Below are positions 1-11,221 of a stretch of DNA of 64,000 nt, in pieces. The stretch comes from Austropuccinia psidii (Eukaryota > Basidiomycota > Pucciniomycetes > Pucciniales > Sphaerophragmiaceae), in the NCBI GenBank assembly GCA_023105745.1, contig JALGQZ010000009.1, forward strand, positions 37,827,359 to 37,891,358, in the 5' to 3' direction. A program made the position numbers and the translations under genes. Below the pieces are notes generated by a model that saw nothing but the letters and a program-made list of their open reading frames with translations, had not been told where the DNA came from and did no database searches. Numbering within the stretch: position 1 is the first letter of the stretch; each line of letters begins with the position of its first letter.

Positions 1-106
1 GCAGCAGCATCCCCTCCCATAATATTTATTGGGAGGTTCCATTTTTTTCTAGTAGTTGTATGAGCGGGGATAAATGTCAAACCAAGCACAAACAAGTACA
101 AGGAAA

Positions 107-760
107 CTAGTTATCTCTACCCAAATGATCAAAAGTTTTCTGGAAATAATTAATCAACTCATCTTCATACCAGGCAAACTTTGCGCCCATCTCCTCAGAA
201 TCAGTCCCTGGAATAGTCCTATCATTATCATGCATAATCACCTCCCTACTATTTCTATCAACCCTCCTAAATAACCTGGCCAAAGAATCCTTATTTTCAC
301 TCACCATATTTGGATCTTCTCTGGTAACTTGGATAGGCCAGTGATCCCTATACTGGAACACTTGAGGGGCAGGAAATGGCAAAGGAGAAAGTTCTTCTCT
401 TCTTCTACTGGTACTTTCCACAGGTTGGGGTTGTTGAGAGGTTACTATGGGTGAGTTTCTGTGTTGTTGGATGGGGGATGTTCTTACTGATGGATTGAAG
501 GCAGGCCTGGTGTGGGAAGAGCTTGGTGATGCAGGAGTAATGGAAGTAGGAATGCTAGCAAGAGTGGGTTGGAAATTTCTGGGGGTACTGGGGATGATGT
601 GACTTTGGAATCTCTTGGCAGGAGGCTGGGAAGGAGAAGTATTTGATGGATGACAAGCAGAATTAGGAACCACCTCAACCTCTTCACCATCCAATTCATC
701 AATACCTTCAGCATCTGGATCAGGTGGGGAATCGGCAATTCGTCTTATTTGTTTCACCAT
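107..760 (-). CDS. Retroelement gag-like N-terminal ORF (remnant)
   Basis: This is an open 217-codon minus-strand frame. The N-terminal fifth is acidic (a PDPDAEGIDELDGEEVEVV stretch), the middle is rich in Ser, Pro and Thr with low complexity, and the C-terminal third looks folded and charged (WYEDELINYFQKTFD). I know no catalytic motif in it. From memory, proteins of this type recur as retroelement ORFs in rust genomes, so I call it a structural-protein remnant rather than a host gene; that is inference. It lies in the older DNA interrupted by element D, whose 5' LTR begins at 1065, so its upstream part would have continued beyond the insertion, now past 34,896. Lack of frame breaks suggests it is younger than the flanking debris, or simply short. 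Confidence 0.45.
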   Translation of the reverse strand: MVKQIRRIADSPPDPDAEGIDELDGEEVEVVPNSACHPSNTSPSQPPAKRFQSHIIPSTPRNFQPTLASIPTSITPASPSSSHTRPAFNPSVRTSPIQQHRNSPIVTSQQPQPVESTSRRREELSPLPFPAPQVFQYRDHWPIQVTREDPNMVSENKDSLARLFRRVDRNSREVIMHDNDRTIPGTDSEEMGAKFAWYEDELINYFQKTFDHLGRDN

Positions 761-1064
761 GCCTTCAGCATTGATCCTGGAAATTGGGACTTCTGATCTG
801 GAGTATATTGGCCTACCACCAACTGGGATGGGCCCTGCAACATTAGTCCACCTGGCCTCATCCCTCTGCCTAGAAACAGTCCCTGAATTAGAATATCAGT
901 ATCCATTTCAAGCAAGAAATTCATTTCACTCACAATCAGAATACCCTGAAGTACCATCAAGAGTAGGTGCCTCAGAAACTGGGAGCTGTTTCCCAAAAGG
1001 CCCATCCTTCTCACTCCACAAATACCTCCTGATGTTTGAAGCTTTCTTCCCAGTATGACGGCAT
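761..1064. other. Left flank of element D, unassigned
   Basis: This is old retroelement-like DNA just outside the D 5' LTR. A minus-strand open frame runs through it into the LTR, so that frame is a chimera created by the insertion. Bases 1060-1064 (ggcat) are the left target duplication; the right copy at 34892-34896 reads gacat. Confidence 0.5.
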
Positions 1065-1593
1065 TGTCATCCTGTGGCTCAAAACCAGAGCACAAACATG
1101 ACAGCCAAATACCATAAATCAATGGTATAGCTAAGATAACACCAAAACATGGATCTGAGTTAAATCAGCTCAGAATTTATCAAACGAAAGAGGAAACTCA
1201 CTCCTTTCCAAACCTACAAGTCCCATCACCATAGGACAAAGAATAAAAAAGTTGTTTCTGAGCATAAACATTAATTTTCACCTCTCATCTGTAATACAGA
1301 GTAAGAGGCTTAACTCCATCAAATGGGTATTCAAAATGAAGCTCTAAGTCAGTGCTGTCCAATGGTACCAGCCAAACTGAGCTAGCACCAGTATTACAGA
1401 AGTTATGGCCAAATTGAGGCCAAATAAGGGTGAAGAAAATATTCACCTCTCATCTAACTTCTACAGTATTAGTGTCAGATACCTAAAGTGGGGTCTTTTT
1501 GGAAAGATCACAATCAGGGATATCTCATGGAGCCATTTATTTCCCCATATCCCATCCAGAACAAACGTTAGAAGGCAAACAAGCCCAATACAG
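1065..1593 (+). repeat. Element D 5' LTR, part 1
   Basis: It aligns with the start of the D 3' LTR (33456 onward), including the shared start CTGTG-CTCAAAACCAGAG. It stops at the tacag duplication (1589-1593) left by the E insertion. Confidence 0.9.
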
Positions 1594-3126
1594 TGTCACA
1601 ACCACAAAGATTGACCCTCCTCCATGGGTGTTGCGGCAATTCTAACCTGAAACCAAGTTGGGTCCAATTGGCCACACCATATCTTTTATGGCCAATTGGT
1701 CCCCTCTGGTGCTCTATGGCCATTTGGCCATATCCTGCCATCATTGGCCTCCTTGGCCAATTTCCACCTCACCAACCCCCAGGCCTTTATCTTTGATTCT
1801 GGGCATGGGGGGTTCCAGGCCCCCTAGCCATCTCCATCCATCTTGGGCCTACCCTTTTCATTAGGGTGGTTTAGGCCTAAATGGCCTTTTTGGGCCATTT
1901 AGGCCCCCTACGGCTTCTATGGCCTGTGGGCCGTAATTCACGGTCCGTATGGTCCGTAGGCCAAAAGGGGGCAACCATCTAGCCCCCAAGGCCAGGTGGG
2001 TCCCAAACCACAATTGGGCCCATCTGAGCCAATTTTGGCCACCAATCCCTTGGACCCAATTTTGGCCAAAAACCCTTTGGACACCAAAATGGCCATAGAA
2101 CCTGTAGGACCCATTTTTGGCCATGGACCACCATAGACCATTATTCCAGCCATGGCCTCTGGAAACCACCAGCTCAGCCAGCCTTTCCCTCAACTTAAGG
2201 GGAATTCTTTTCATTCCTCCATGCAACCCGTACTCAAGGTTGCAGGAGTGGTGCATATATGGTATTATATACCATTATGCACCATTTTTGCTCAGCAATT
2301 CAATAGTGAGGTTTTAAGGACCAAATTCCACAATTCCAACTCAAGGTACCAAAATCCAACGCCCATTTCAAAGGAGGATTCTTTAACTCATCAGTCTGGC
2401 AATCAGAAGACCATTCAAGGATCCCAATCACCTGGCCCTGCAGGAGTCTGGTTGGCAATTTCATTCAGGATTATTTCAAGGGCATTCTCAGAGGTTATAC
2501 AGTCTTTCAATCAGTTGTCAAGGCATCAAGTATTTCAATACTCCTTGGACAACTCAATTGGTCCATACAGGCATCAATCAATCAACCTGTATGTCCTTGG
2601 GCCAATTCCATCACACAGTGCAATTTCAAGATGGCCAGAACTGTATTGGCCCAATTCAGACAATACAGCCGGTGATCCACCTTCCAGGATCAGTCTTTCA
2701 GTTTTTCACATATACAGGCCACCTTTCAGAACCTGGGGACTTTTTCCCCAGTTAATTAATATATTGGATTTATTATTCTCTTTATTTTCTTTTACTTTAT
2801 TAAATTTAATACTAATAATCTTAGGTCAGTCATTCAGCACCCTTTCTCTTTTCTTCCTTGCCTGTCAGTGGATATTGGTGGTCATATCCTTTACTAACTC
2901 CATTTCCTCTTCTGGAAGGTTGAAACATTGAATTGAGGATTCACTTGGTTGGCTTCTTGGCCTTTGGCTTCTTATCTTTTCTTTTATCTTTGGCATACTT
3001 GTCTTTCCCTTTCTTCTTCTTTAAAGAAGTCAATCTTTATTATTCCTTTTATCTTTGGAGCCCTGCAAGTGAATTCTTGATTCCTGAGTGCCAGGCCCTC
3101 TGGCTTCCATAAGAGCCCCTGTGACA
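1594..3126 (+). repeat. Solo LTR of family E
   Basis: A 1533-bp block begins TGTCACAACCAC and ends CCCCTGTGACA, flanked by a perfect 5-bp duplication tacag (1589-1593 and 3127-3131). No internal region or second LTR is present, so this is a solo LTR left by LTR-LTR recombination. The interrupted D LTR reads across it continuously (compare 33,990-34,020). A relative sits at 35985-36713, with similar termini and a similar mid-section (a CCCCAG box followed by an AT-rich stretch). Short open frames inside it (such as 2152-2931) have no recognisable protein character. Confidence 0.88.
1650..2150. repeat. GGCC-rich low-complexity tract inside the E LTR
   Basis: About 500 bp are dense in GGCCA/TGGCC words such as AATTTTGGCCA and AAAATGGCC, on both strands. 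GC content is far above the AT-rich surroundings. A shorter tract of the same style lies at 35,270-35,640 beside the related E' LTR, so it belongs to the E family. Confidence 0.6.
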
Positions 3127-3131
3127 TACAG

Positions 3132-3341
3132 CTTTTTTCCTAAACAACACATATGTACAAAAGTCTTGTACATGGCATATCTTTGCCATATTTAATGATG
3201 ACCATATCAAATGAGGTACCATTGTGTAGAGCATATACAGTGCTGTACACTTAACCAAATTTGAGGTTGATATCTCAAAAACTGATAAAGTGATGGCTGT
3301 TTTAAGGTCAAGATCCCAGAGTTTGGCCAATACAGCCTTAC
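3132..3341 (+). repeat. Element D 5' LTR, part 2
   Basis: It matches 33,996-34,210 of the D 3' LTR. It ends with cttac (3337-3341), the left target duplication of element C. Confidence 0.88.
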
Positions 3342-5143
3342 GGTGCGCCTTAAAGGTATTTTCATATACCCAAAAGACCACAAATAACAAAAGAAGATTT
3401 AAAAATAAATAAAATAGACTTATTTATATTATCAAAATAAAAGTTAAACTATAAATACAAATTTATATACAAAAATAAAGATTTAATTATAATTTAAAAT
3501 AAAAATAACATTAAATTTTATAATTGTGAAAATGCATTTTTACTTGAAAGAATTAAGTAAAAATCAATTTTTAATAAAATTAATGAAAATAAAATATTTT
3601 TGGTAAAAATTTCCATAAAGCATATTATAACTTTTCATCCAATAAATAAACTTAAGAAAATTACTTCACCATTGGATTTCTCATAAAAAATAAGGTGGGG
3701 TCACCTCTGTGTAAGATTTCTGTAACTCAACTCTAAATAAGCTTAAATTAAGTTTTACTATTTTCTGTACAAAAGTTTAGAATTCTCAAAACCTTAATAT
3801 AATTCACACCACATGCAGCGTTAACCATCAATTTGTTTGTTAAAATTGAGGTGTTGTGTGTAGTTTAGAAGTTATGAGGAATTGAAGTATTTTCAATTGA
3901 AATGTCAAAATGTGCGCATGTATTACATAAGTGAACTGTAATTTACATATGAGGTATCAATTATTACAGTTGTGTACTGTAAAACACAATTGAATTGTAT
4001 GCGTAAATTACAAGTGTATTACATGATCAGGAATTAAAGAAAAAATGAATTGGAAAGATTAATTCTGGGGGGAAAGGTACGCTAGCTCCAAGGGGGAGCC
4101 AGACCCCCAAATTCCTTGCTGAATGGCCTGTAATATCAAAATCCACGCAAAGGTTCATCACTTTTGGCCTCAAATTGAGTCACAGGGTCTGTTACTCAAT
4201 TGATGATGAGGTTTTGATACCAACCAGGGCAGTTTTAACTGTTTCCAAGAGGGTAAAACTACCCTTAAGTTAAGTCAATATTGGTAAGAATATTTTTCAC
4301 TGGGTTCTTTGTCTCTTACACACATTATGACATGTTTTGAAGGCTCTAGACCAGGTATTACTATAGTAATGGCTGATTTAAGGGTCTAAAATGGCTAAAA
4401 ATGGGGGAAAATAGCTAAAACCAGCCCTTTTTTGGTCTAAAGCAGGGTTCAATGATTCCATAATTGGCTTTTCTGGTGTCAGAGTGTTTTCCACGACTGA
4501 AAAGAGTAAGCTTTACCTTTGGAGTAACAAAATTGATGGCTGTAAAAGAATGTCTTCTTTGCTCCACTTTTCCCTTCATGTTAGAATCCTTTCCTTTTAT
4601 AATTAGTTTAAACACTGTTAAACCAATCAATAAAAGATTCCAACCACCCATTTCATATCATTTTGAACCTTTTAACCACGTGAAAAAATCATTATAATCA
4701 TTTTTACCCTTTGAACCACCCCATAAGTGAATTAAAGCATCTTTCATCACTGTTAACTTTGTCACTTTGTTTCCAAATGCAATGTGGTGACTTGTGGGCA
4801 TGTTTTCCCTTTAAATATCTTTTTAAAGACTTTTTTCTTTAATTAATTTCTTGCAGTCCTTTTTAAAATTAATTCCAGTTTAAATTGCTCTTGAAGAAAT
4901 TTCTTTTGTAGCCTTAAATATCTCTTGTAGGGTATTTTTGGATATTTTTTTATTGTTGGTAAAACAATAAATCTTTATAATCTTATTTTTTTATACTAAT
5001 AAAGTTATAAAAAATAAAATTGGCGTGTTTTCTCTTAAAATACTGTTTCATACTATTTTTTTAATTATATTTTACCTCATAAAAATTTTGAGGACAAGAA
5101 AAGTACTTGATTTTTGATCAAAGTTTCATATCCACACCTTACA
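3342..5143 (+). repeat. Element C 5' LTR
   Basis: A 1.8-kb AT-rich LTR ending CACACCTTACA. It matches the inverted copy at 23476-25257 along its length, and 25271-25970 over its 3' part. Short open frames in it are not credible genes. Confidence 0.88.
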
Positions 5144-5164
5144 TTTGGGGGCCCAGCCGTGATA
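5144..5164 (+). promoter_or_regulatory. Primer-binding-site-like motif of C
   Basis: tttgggggcccagccgtga directly follows the LTR CA end. The equivalent position in B, A, D and F carries a close variant, so it is probably the minus-strand priming site. I could not identify the tRNA. Confidence 0.6.
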
Positions 5165-5366
5165 TTTTACCTGTAACATAATTTTTAACTCTTTTCAAAT
5201 GTTTTTTTCTTATATTGAAAAGTTTAAAAACATATAAAAAATACTTATAATTTAAAAAATCCATAAAAAATAACTTTTTTCATATTCTAAGTGAGGCTTT
5301 ATTTTTTCATTTCTCTCTTGTAAAAATCTTCTTTTACTCAATCAATTGGCTTTTTCATAAATTCTA

Positions 5367-5569
5367 GTGTCTTCCAATGTGGTAAGACAAGATAATATTA
5401 AAACAGCCTCAACAGTAACAAGCATTATTCCTGCAAGTACTGTGAATTCTGACCATAATAGTACAGTTATTATAACTCATAATCATCAACCAGAACCAAT
5501 CTCTTCTGAATTAATTAACTTGGATATAAGTAATACCCTTCAGAAGGCTAAGGACTTGGCAAATAGTAA
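5367..5569 (+). other. Leader ORF segment upstream of C gag
   Basis: An open frame begins SSNVV just after a CTAG (acceptor-like) and runs to a GTAAGT (donor-like) at 5566. It is rich in Ser, Thr, Asn and Ile. B has a comparably placed segment at 8722-8838 and F at about 50,430-50,545 (-). It may be a leader exon, but the phase does not join simply to the gag frame at 5616, so its use is unproven. Confidence 0.35.
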
Positions 5570-5615
5570 GTTTTTTGATGTAAAATTAATATTTTAAGCT
5601 TTTTAATCATAAAAT

Positions 5616-5675
5616 ATGCCTTCAACCAGATCAGGAGCCAGCTATAGCCCCTCGAGCAGCTCCCAAAAAGGTCAT
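5616..5675 (+). pseudogene. Element C gag, N-terminal fragment
   Basis: The first 20 codons of gag begin MPSTRSGASYS, matching the TRSG/RNG-xx-YS start of the B and F gag proteins. The frame is interrupted at the gtcat target site by element A and resumes at 22,745, where stops soon follow. As gag, it would have been the capsid and nucleocapsid precursor. Confidence 0.65.
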
Positions 5676-5991
5676 TGTCAGGCTGAGTCTATATTGAAGT
5701 GGTAATAAGAGTATTTACAACTAGAATTATGACTGTGACACGTAGAAAATTAATTTAAAATAATAGTATTGGCTTTTAAAGATGATTTATAATATAATTA
5801 AGGGGTTCTACCATTGAATGATAGTGGTGGTGAGCGCTATTGAGAACCCAGGGTGCAATCTTACCAGTTGGGTTACTATAATAAGAGTTACAATAATTAA
5901 ATATATAATTATACCTGTTTATTACCCAAGAGTAAAACTGTTTTTGACAGTTTACTACGTAGGGTATTCAAGAGCAGGATGAGGAGACTAT
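5676..5991 (-). repeat. Element A left (3') LTR, part 1
   Basis: It matches 21327-21642 with few differences. It ends in actat (5987-5991), the target site used by element B. Confidence 0.92.
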
Positions 5992-8186
5992 TGTGAGCCT
6001 GTGAGGTATGTATGACATACCCATAAGGCCACAAATGATTTTATAAACAGTTAATTTTGTCTTAAACAGACTTTTTAGTTGAATTTAAAATAAAAAATAA
6101 TAAAAAATAAGTATAACTTTTTTTTGGATAAACAAAGTTATAAATATTATTTCATTTTTGGATTCTACACCAAAAATAACCTAGGGTACACCCATAGGGT
6201 GTTATACCCAAAACCACTTATTTTTTATGTTATTGGAAGATTTAAGAATCTCACAGTACCAATGTAACTTTTTAACATTTTTTTTAAATTTTTAAATTTA
6301 AGCTTAATTAAGCTTAAATTTAAAGTTGCATAAGGTTTATGCAAACTTACCAAAATTTTAGTTAAAATTAAGGTGTGGTGTATATTTACTGAATTGGCTA
6401 AGGATTTGCCATACAGAATGTAAATCCTGCACGAGCTCAATTTAAAAGGGTTTAAGGCCATGGTATGGCTTTAAATAAATAAAAGGGCAAAATACACGCA
6501 GAAAGGTGGGACAAAGGAAAAAGACCAAATAGAGCTGGGGTACCCAACTTTTTGGATCTGCAATGATTCAATTAAGGTTGTCCACCTGTATTGGAGTATT
6601 TTCAACCTTGCTTAAACTTTAAGATTAGACTTTGATCCAACCTTAAGGTTTAAACTGGTTTTATCCCAATTTGGACAGGAATTTCAAGATGCCAAAGGGT
6701 AAATCCCAATATGCAGGCTTGAAATCAAGCTCTTAAGAACTGTCAGAGCTTAATTAAGCTTAAAAACCTTAAATAAGCTTAAAACTTTAAAGTTTCAAGC
6801 ATTAAAACCTTATCAAAACTTAAGGTTTAGTGTGTTTTGCTATTTTACGTGGAAAAATAGCAATAACTTCAAAAATTCATTAAAAATCCAATTCTTAATG
6901 GATTTGCTTGAAAATTTCACACAACTTAGAATTTAATATTATAAATATATAAATTAAATTTTAAGTATCTTTTATAAATAAATTTCTTGGGTAATTAGCC
7001 TGGAGATTTACTCTTTTAATTAAACTCAAAGAAAGTTATGATTTCTTTACAAATTAATTAAAAATTGAGTTTAAGAGCTTTCTACTTGAAACTCTATTTT
7101 TAAGTTGTTCATGTGATGAAATTTAATATAAATAAGTTTATTTATATTAAAAACTTAAAATAATTAGTTTAAATGAGGATTAAAGTTACATGGAGTTATG
7201 AATAACACTGGTAACTTTAAATTGGAAGTAAAAATAAGTTGTCTTAAGTTAAGAACTTTATTTTTAAGCATGGTTTTTCAGTTTTGACCTGAGCACGCCC
7301 TCTACATCCGTTATGAATCATGAGAGCTGCTCTGAAGACATAAAAAGAGTCTTTTCATCACTGTTTTTGTCCATCATTCATTATCAATCCAATCATATTA
7401 GAAATTTAAACAGGTAAAGTTTTATTAAATATAAAATCTTATTATTAAAAGTAATTCTTAAGTTATTTTTATTCTTTATTTATTAAAATTAAAAGAATTG
7501 AAGTCATAGAATTTAGATTATTGTTGTAATCACCAATAATATATTTTATTATATAAAATTATCATTTTAAATATCTTTTAAAATCCACAAATTCCTCTCA
7601 AAAACTCTTTAATCATAATTTATATTATAAAAAGTTGTTTTATCTTTAAATTTATTGATTTTTGACGTGTTTTTTTAACTTATAACCTTTTTTTGTATAA
7701 TAACTGTTGTATTAGACTTGTTGTATTAAATAAATCTTATAAGTAAGTTTTATTTAAAGTTCTATATTTTTTTTATCTAAATATTAGTTTTTTTATATAG
7801 AATTTTTATTCTAAAAGAATTATTTCTGCACAGTGTGTGTTTAATTCTCTTTAAAAATAATATTTATATTATTTATAAGTGGTTAATATTCATATTTTCC
7901 ATGTGTAATTGTCTCATTAAGAGCTTTACACTTCTTATTGTTATAACTGTCAGTGACTATAACAATAATAGAATAATTATAATTAATTATAATTATTATT
8001 ACTATTTTTTATTATTATATTATTATAATAATAATCAAATTATTTTTTTTATATATAATTATTTTTAATAATTATATCTAAATTTGTGGTTGTAATATTT
8101 TATTATATTATATTTTTCTACTGAGGACAGTCATAGTACTCTCGATATTGTTACTATTATCAAGAGTTTCATAGACAAACCTTACA
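5992..8186 (+). repeat. Element B 5' LTR
   Basis: A 2195-bp AT-rich LTR, TGTGAGCCTGTG...CCTTACA. It matches 11222-13397 and the solo LTR at 51482-53635. It contains no credible coding region. Confidence 0.92.
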
Positions 8187-8207
8187 TTTGGGGGCCTGGC
8201 CGTGATT
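8187..8207 (+). promoter_or_regulatory. Primer-binding-site-like motif of B
   Basis: tttgggggcctggccgtga directly after the 5' LTR, the clearest copy of the motif shared by all five internal regions in the window. Confidence 0.6.
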
Positions 8208-8721
8208 TTAAACCAATTTTTGGGACATAAATCATATTCTAGACCTTATTTTACTGTTTTTTTGACGTAAAATTGCCATATTTGTCTTAATATTGGCTTT
8301 TTTGGGACTTATCCCTTATAAATAATCTTTATAATATTAATAAAGTTATTTTTTTCTTAAGAATATTGTTTGAAACAATATACTATTGAGTGACTTGAAA
8401 TAAATTTTCTTTGTCTAACTAGTGGCTTTTTCACATAACAGACTTGAAATTTATTCTTTGAGTTATTCTAGTATAAAGTGAATAATAATACAGTTTTGAT
8501 TAATTAACTTGTTAATTGCATAATTATTATTTCTTTAAAGAAAATAATAAATCAAATAAAAATCTTTACTAAAAACATTTTTTCTTTTATCTTAGACATT
8601 TTTCTTTATTTTTGACGTAATTTGCCATAAAATTACATTAAAACAACGTTATTTAATAAGTTGAGTTTATAAGTTATTTTCATTATTTGATAAAATAACT
8701 TATATCTTTAATTTTCTCTAG

Positions 8722-8838
8722 TTTCTTCCATCAGAGAAAATTCTTCAGACTCTGAAGCCTCAGAGTCCAGTATTGAAATTCAAACCAGTCCAGCACCAAG
8801 GGGTCTAATAACCAAAGAGCCCTTTAAAGGTCCTGCAG
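8722..8838 (+). other. Acidic, Ser-rich leader segment upstream of B gag
   Basis: It is flanked by an acceptor-like CTAG (ending 8721) and a donor-like GTGAAT (8839). Its frame reads SSIRENSSDSEASESSIEI and ends in an FKGPAG sequence. A homologous SPESEESIEVKISKRG segment precedes gag in F. Simple splicing to the gag frame fails by one base, so it could be a leader exon, a separate small ORF, or part of a longer ancestral frame. Confidence 0.4.
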
Positions 8839-8886
8839 GTGAATTCAATTCAATTTTACTCTATTTTTTATTAAAATTGACGTGAA

Positions 8887-10989
8887 ATGACTCCTACTAG
8901 AAGTGGAAGTAACTACTCCATCCAATCAAATGGATCTGGACCAGGACATTCCAGCCACAAATCCAAAAGGCAAGAATGTCCTCCCAGAGGAGAGGCACAA
9001 ATGGAGGATGCCAGAACTTCCACCAGTTCCCAAAGCTTAGCCAGCACCTTTGAACCTCTTATTAAGAGTCCAGAAGCTGACATAACTGCTATTGCTGTTA
9101 GACCTGAACCATTTCCAACAGGCAGCTGTGGAAATTTATCAATCCCAATGGAAAAACTGGTTCCTGGCGTCAAAACAACAAGAGTGGGAACTCCTTCCAA
9201 GTCTTTGGATAGGCACCATGAACTCTTATCTTCAATTGAAGAAGTTCATGGGGCCAGAAAAGACAGAAGATCTTCTGCTGGGTTGGACACCAATGTCTGT
9301 CAAAGGACAAGTCCAACAGATCAAAGCTTGGTTGAAAAACCAAAGCATGTTTTCAGAGGATCAGAAGAAGAAATTGGCTTAAGGCAAGGACAACAGCCCA
9401 GTGGAAGCTCCTCAAGCATCCACCAGCAAAACTCCGCCTCAACAAGTGCCAAACCAACCCAAGCAAGCCCCAAAGACAAATCAGAAGGGCAAGCAAAAGG
9501 CAAAGGGAAAGGCAAAGCCCAAGTGGAACAAACCTTACCCTCAGAATTACAGAATCCCAAAGAAGGAAAAGACAGCCATGGACAATGTGTTCAATATGGC
9601 AAGAACTTTGATGGAATTCAAAAACAAGGAGGAGGAAAGATTGAACCAATCCTTTCCAAAGAAGTAGATCTTGTAAAACTTGTAACTTACTTTGAATCTT
9701 GTAATAAAGAAATTATGGCAAAATTTAAAGCATTTGATCACATCCAACAAAAGTTGGGTAGTGAGATACTACAAGTAAAAGACCAACAAAAGACCATAAT
9801 TGGCCTTGAAAATGTTAACAAGGCAAATATTCTGTCTTTGACGCAAATTTGTGAAAGACTTGAGTTTAAAGTTACCTTACTCAATCAACCAGATGAACAT
9901 TCAATTTCTTTTATAATTGGACAGTTAAAAGAATTGAAAATACAAGTACAAAACTTGGAAAATTCAACTGGTCACAATGCAGCTCTTTTTCAAGAACAAT
10001 TGTAAAAAAGTGATAAAGCAAGACTTGAATTGAAAGAAGACATTCAGTCAAGTATTAATAATATATCACTAAAAAATGAATTGCCAGGGCAATCCACACC
10101 AATTCTTGACAGAAATGTCCTTAACTTGAATAATGATTTACATCATACAATTTCAAGTCATGATGTGGAAACTGCTTGCAATTATAAGGACATTCCAAGA
10201 TTAGAGGAATGGCCAACCTTCAGTGGTGAAGGAGAATATAATCATAGGTAATTTATGAAAACAATTGATATGTTTAAAGAAGACTTTAACATACTAGATG
10301 AATACATAAGTGCCAGATTACACTCATTATTTACCAAATCAGCAAAGAAATGGTATTATAAAATGAGACAATACCATGGTAAACATTCTTGGCCTTGGTG
10401 GAAAGAACAAGTTATTTCCAAATGGGCAAATGATTCCTGGAGATTTAGAATGGAAAATTCTTTTGAAGAAGCCATTTTTAATATTGAGAGGGACAGGCCC
10501 ATTACTTGGTTTCTTAAACAGAAGGACAGATTAACTGCCCTTCATCCTGATATGTCTGAACCAATGGTACATAAAAGGATATTAAGAAAGTGTGGTGGTG
10601 ACCTTGAGCATGCTATAAGAAGCAGATGTATTGAGCCTTGCTCTACAGAAGATTATATCAATGCTATGGAGGATATCACTACTAGAACAAAAATTGGAAG
10701 AAATTGGTATAAACCCCCAATAGACAACAAGACTAGTGGGAAACCAATTTTAAAACCAAATAAACCACATGACAGACCTCCTTTGAAATGTCATAAATGT
10801 GGAAGCACATCTCATTTAGCAAACACTTGCCCAAACAAGACAAGAATCAATGAGATAAATGTTGAAAAAGTGGAAGAAACAAAAGAAACAACTGATGTAT
10901 GTTTACATGAAAGTGATTCTGAGCCTTCAGAAGAAGAAGAAGTACCAGAGGAGCTTAATATAGAAAACATCAGGTATAAAAATCCATAA
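8887..10989 (+). pseudogene. Element B gag (three in-frame segments)
   Basis: One frame runs from the ATG at 8887 to 10989, with in-frame stops at 10003-10005 and 10249-10251. Both occur where E is expected (DELETION-free context EQL-stop-KSD and NH-stop-FM), consistent with GAA to TAA. The first 372 codons comprise a Ser/Gly-rich N-terminus (TRSGSNYS), a low-complexity Lys/Gln/Ser zone and a coiled-coil-like C-terminal part. The last 244 codons hold the capsid-like core (WYYKMRQYHGKHSWPWWKEQ) and a CCHC zinc knuckle, CHKCGSTSHLANTC at 10789-10830, followed by an acidic tail. Gag would assemble the particle and bind element RNA. Apart from the two stops the frame is uninterrupted. Confidence 0.85.
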
Positions 10990-11082
10990 CATGAAGATGA
11001 ATGGATTGTAAAAAGCAAAATACCTGATTCTCAAAAGTTTCTTACAAAATTCAAACATGAGAGAAGACCAATTGCTCAATAA
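10970..11082 (+). pseudogene. Element B pol C-terminal scrap (chromodomain tail)
   Basis: After the gag acidic tail the frame reads RYKNP, a stop, then HEDEWIVKSKIPDSQKF and ends HERRPIAQ. It matches the extreme pol C-terminus of F (RYKNPVHEDEW, HERRPQAQ at 44774-44977). Gag is therefore joined directly to the end of pol, which marks one internal deletion that removed protease to integrase. Confidence 0.8.
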
Positions 11083-11208
11083 AAAGTTTGAATTGTGTGC
11101 TTTACATACTTAAAAGTAGAAGTAGAGAGGTTGGACAGTGGATTATACCCCCCCCCCAAATAACTTGGGGGTACACTACAAAAGAAAAATTGTGGTACAA
11201 TTCTTTTT

Positions 11209-11221
11209 TGGTGGTAGGGAA
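11209..11221 (+). promoter_or_regulatory. Polypurine tract of B
   Basis: Purine-rich tggtggtagggaa abuts the 3' LTR at 11222, the expected start of plus-strand synthesis. Similar gggaggg tracts abut the A, C', D and F LTRs. Confidence 0.6.

Noticed and set aside
754..1122. Minus-strand ORF at the left edge
   Set aside because: It begins inside the D LTR and runs out across the insertion boundary, so it is a chance fusion.
2152..2931. A 259-codon open frame
   Set aside because: It lies wholly inside solo LTR E, has no domain character and is not kept in the E' LTR.
8839..8900. A 62-nt intron joining the leader segment to gag in B
   Set aside because: GT and AG are present but the reading phase fails by one base, and the same mismatch appears in C.
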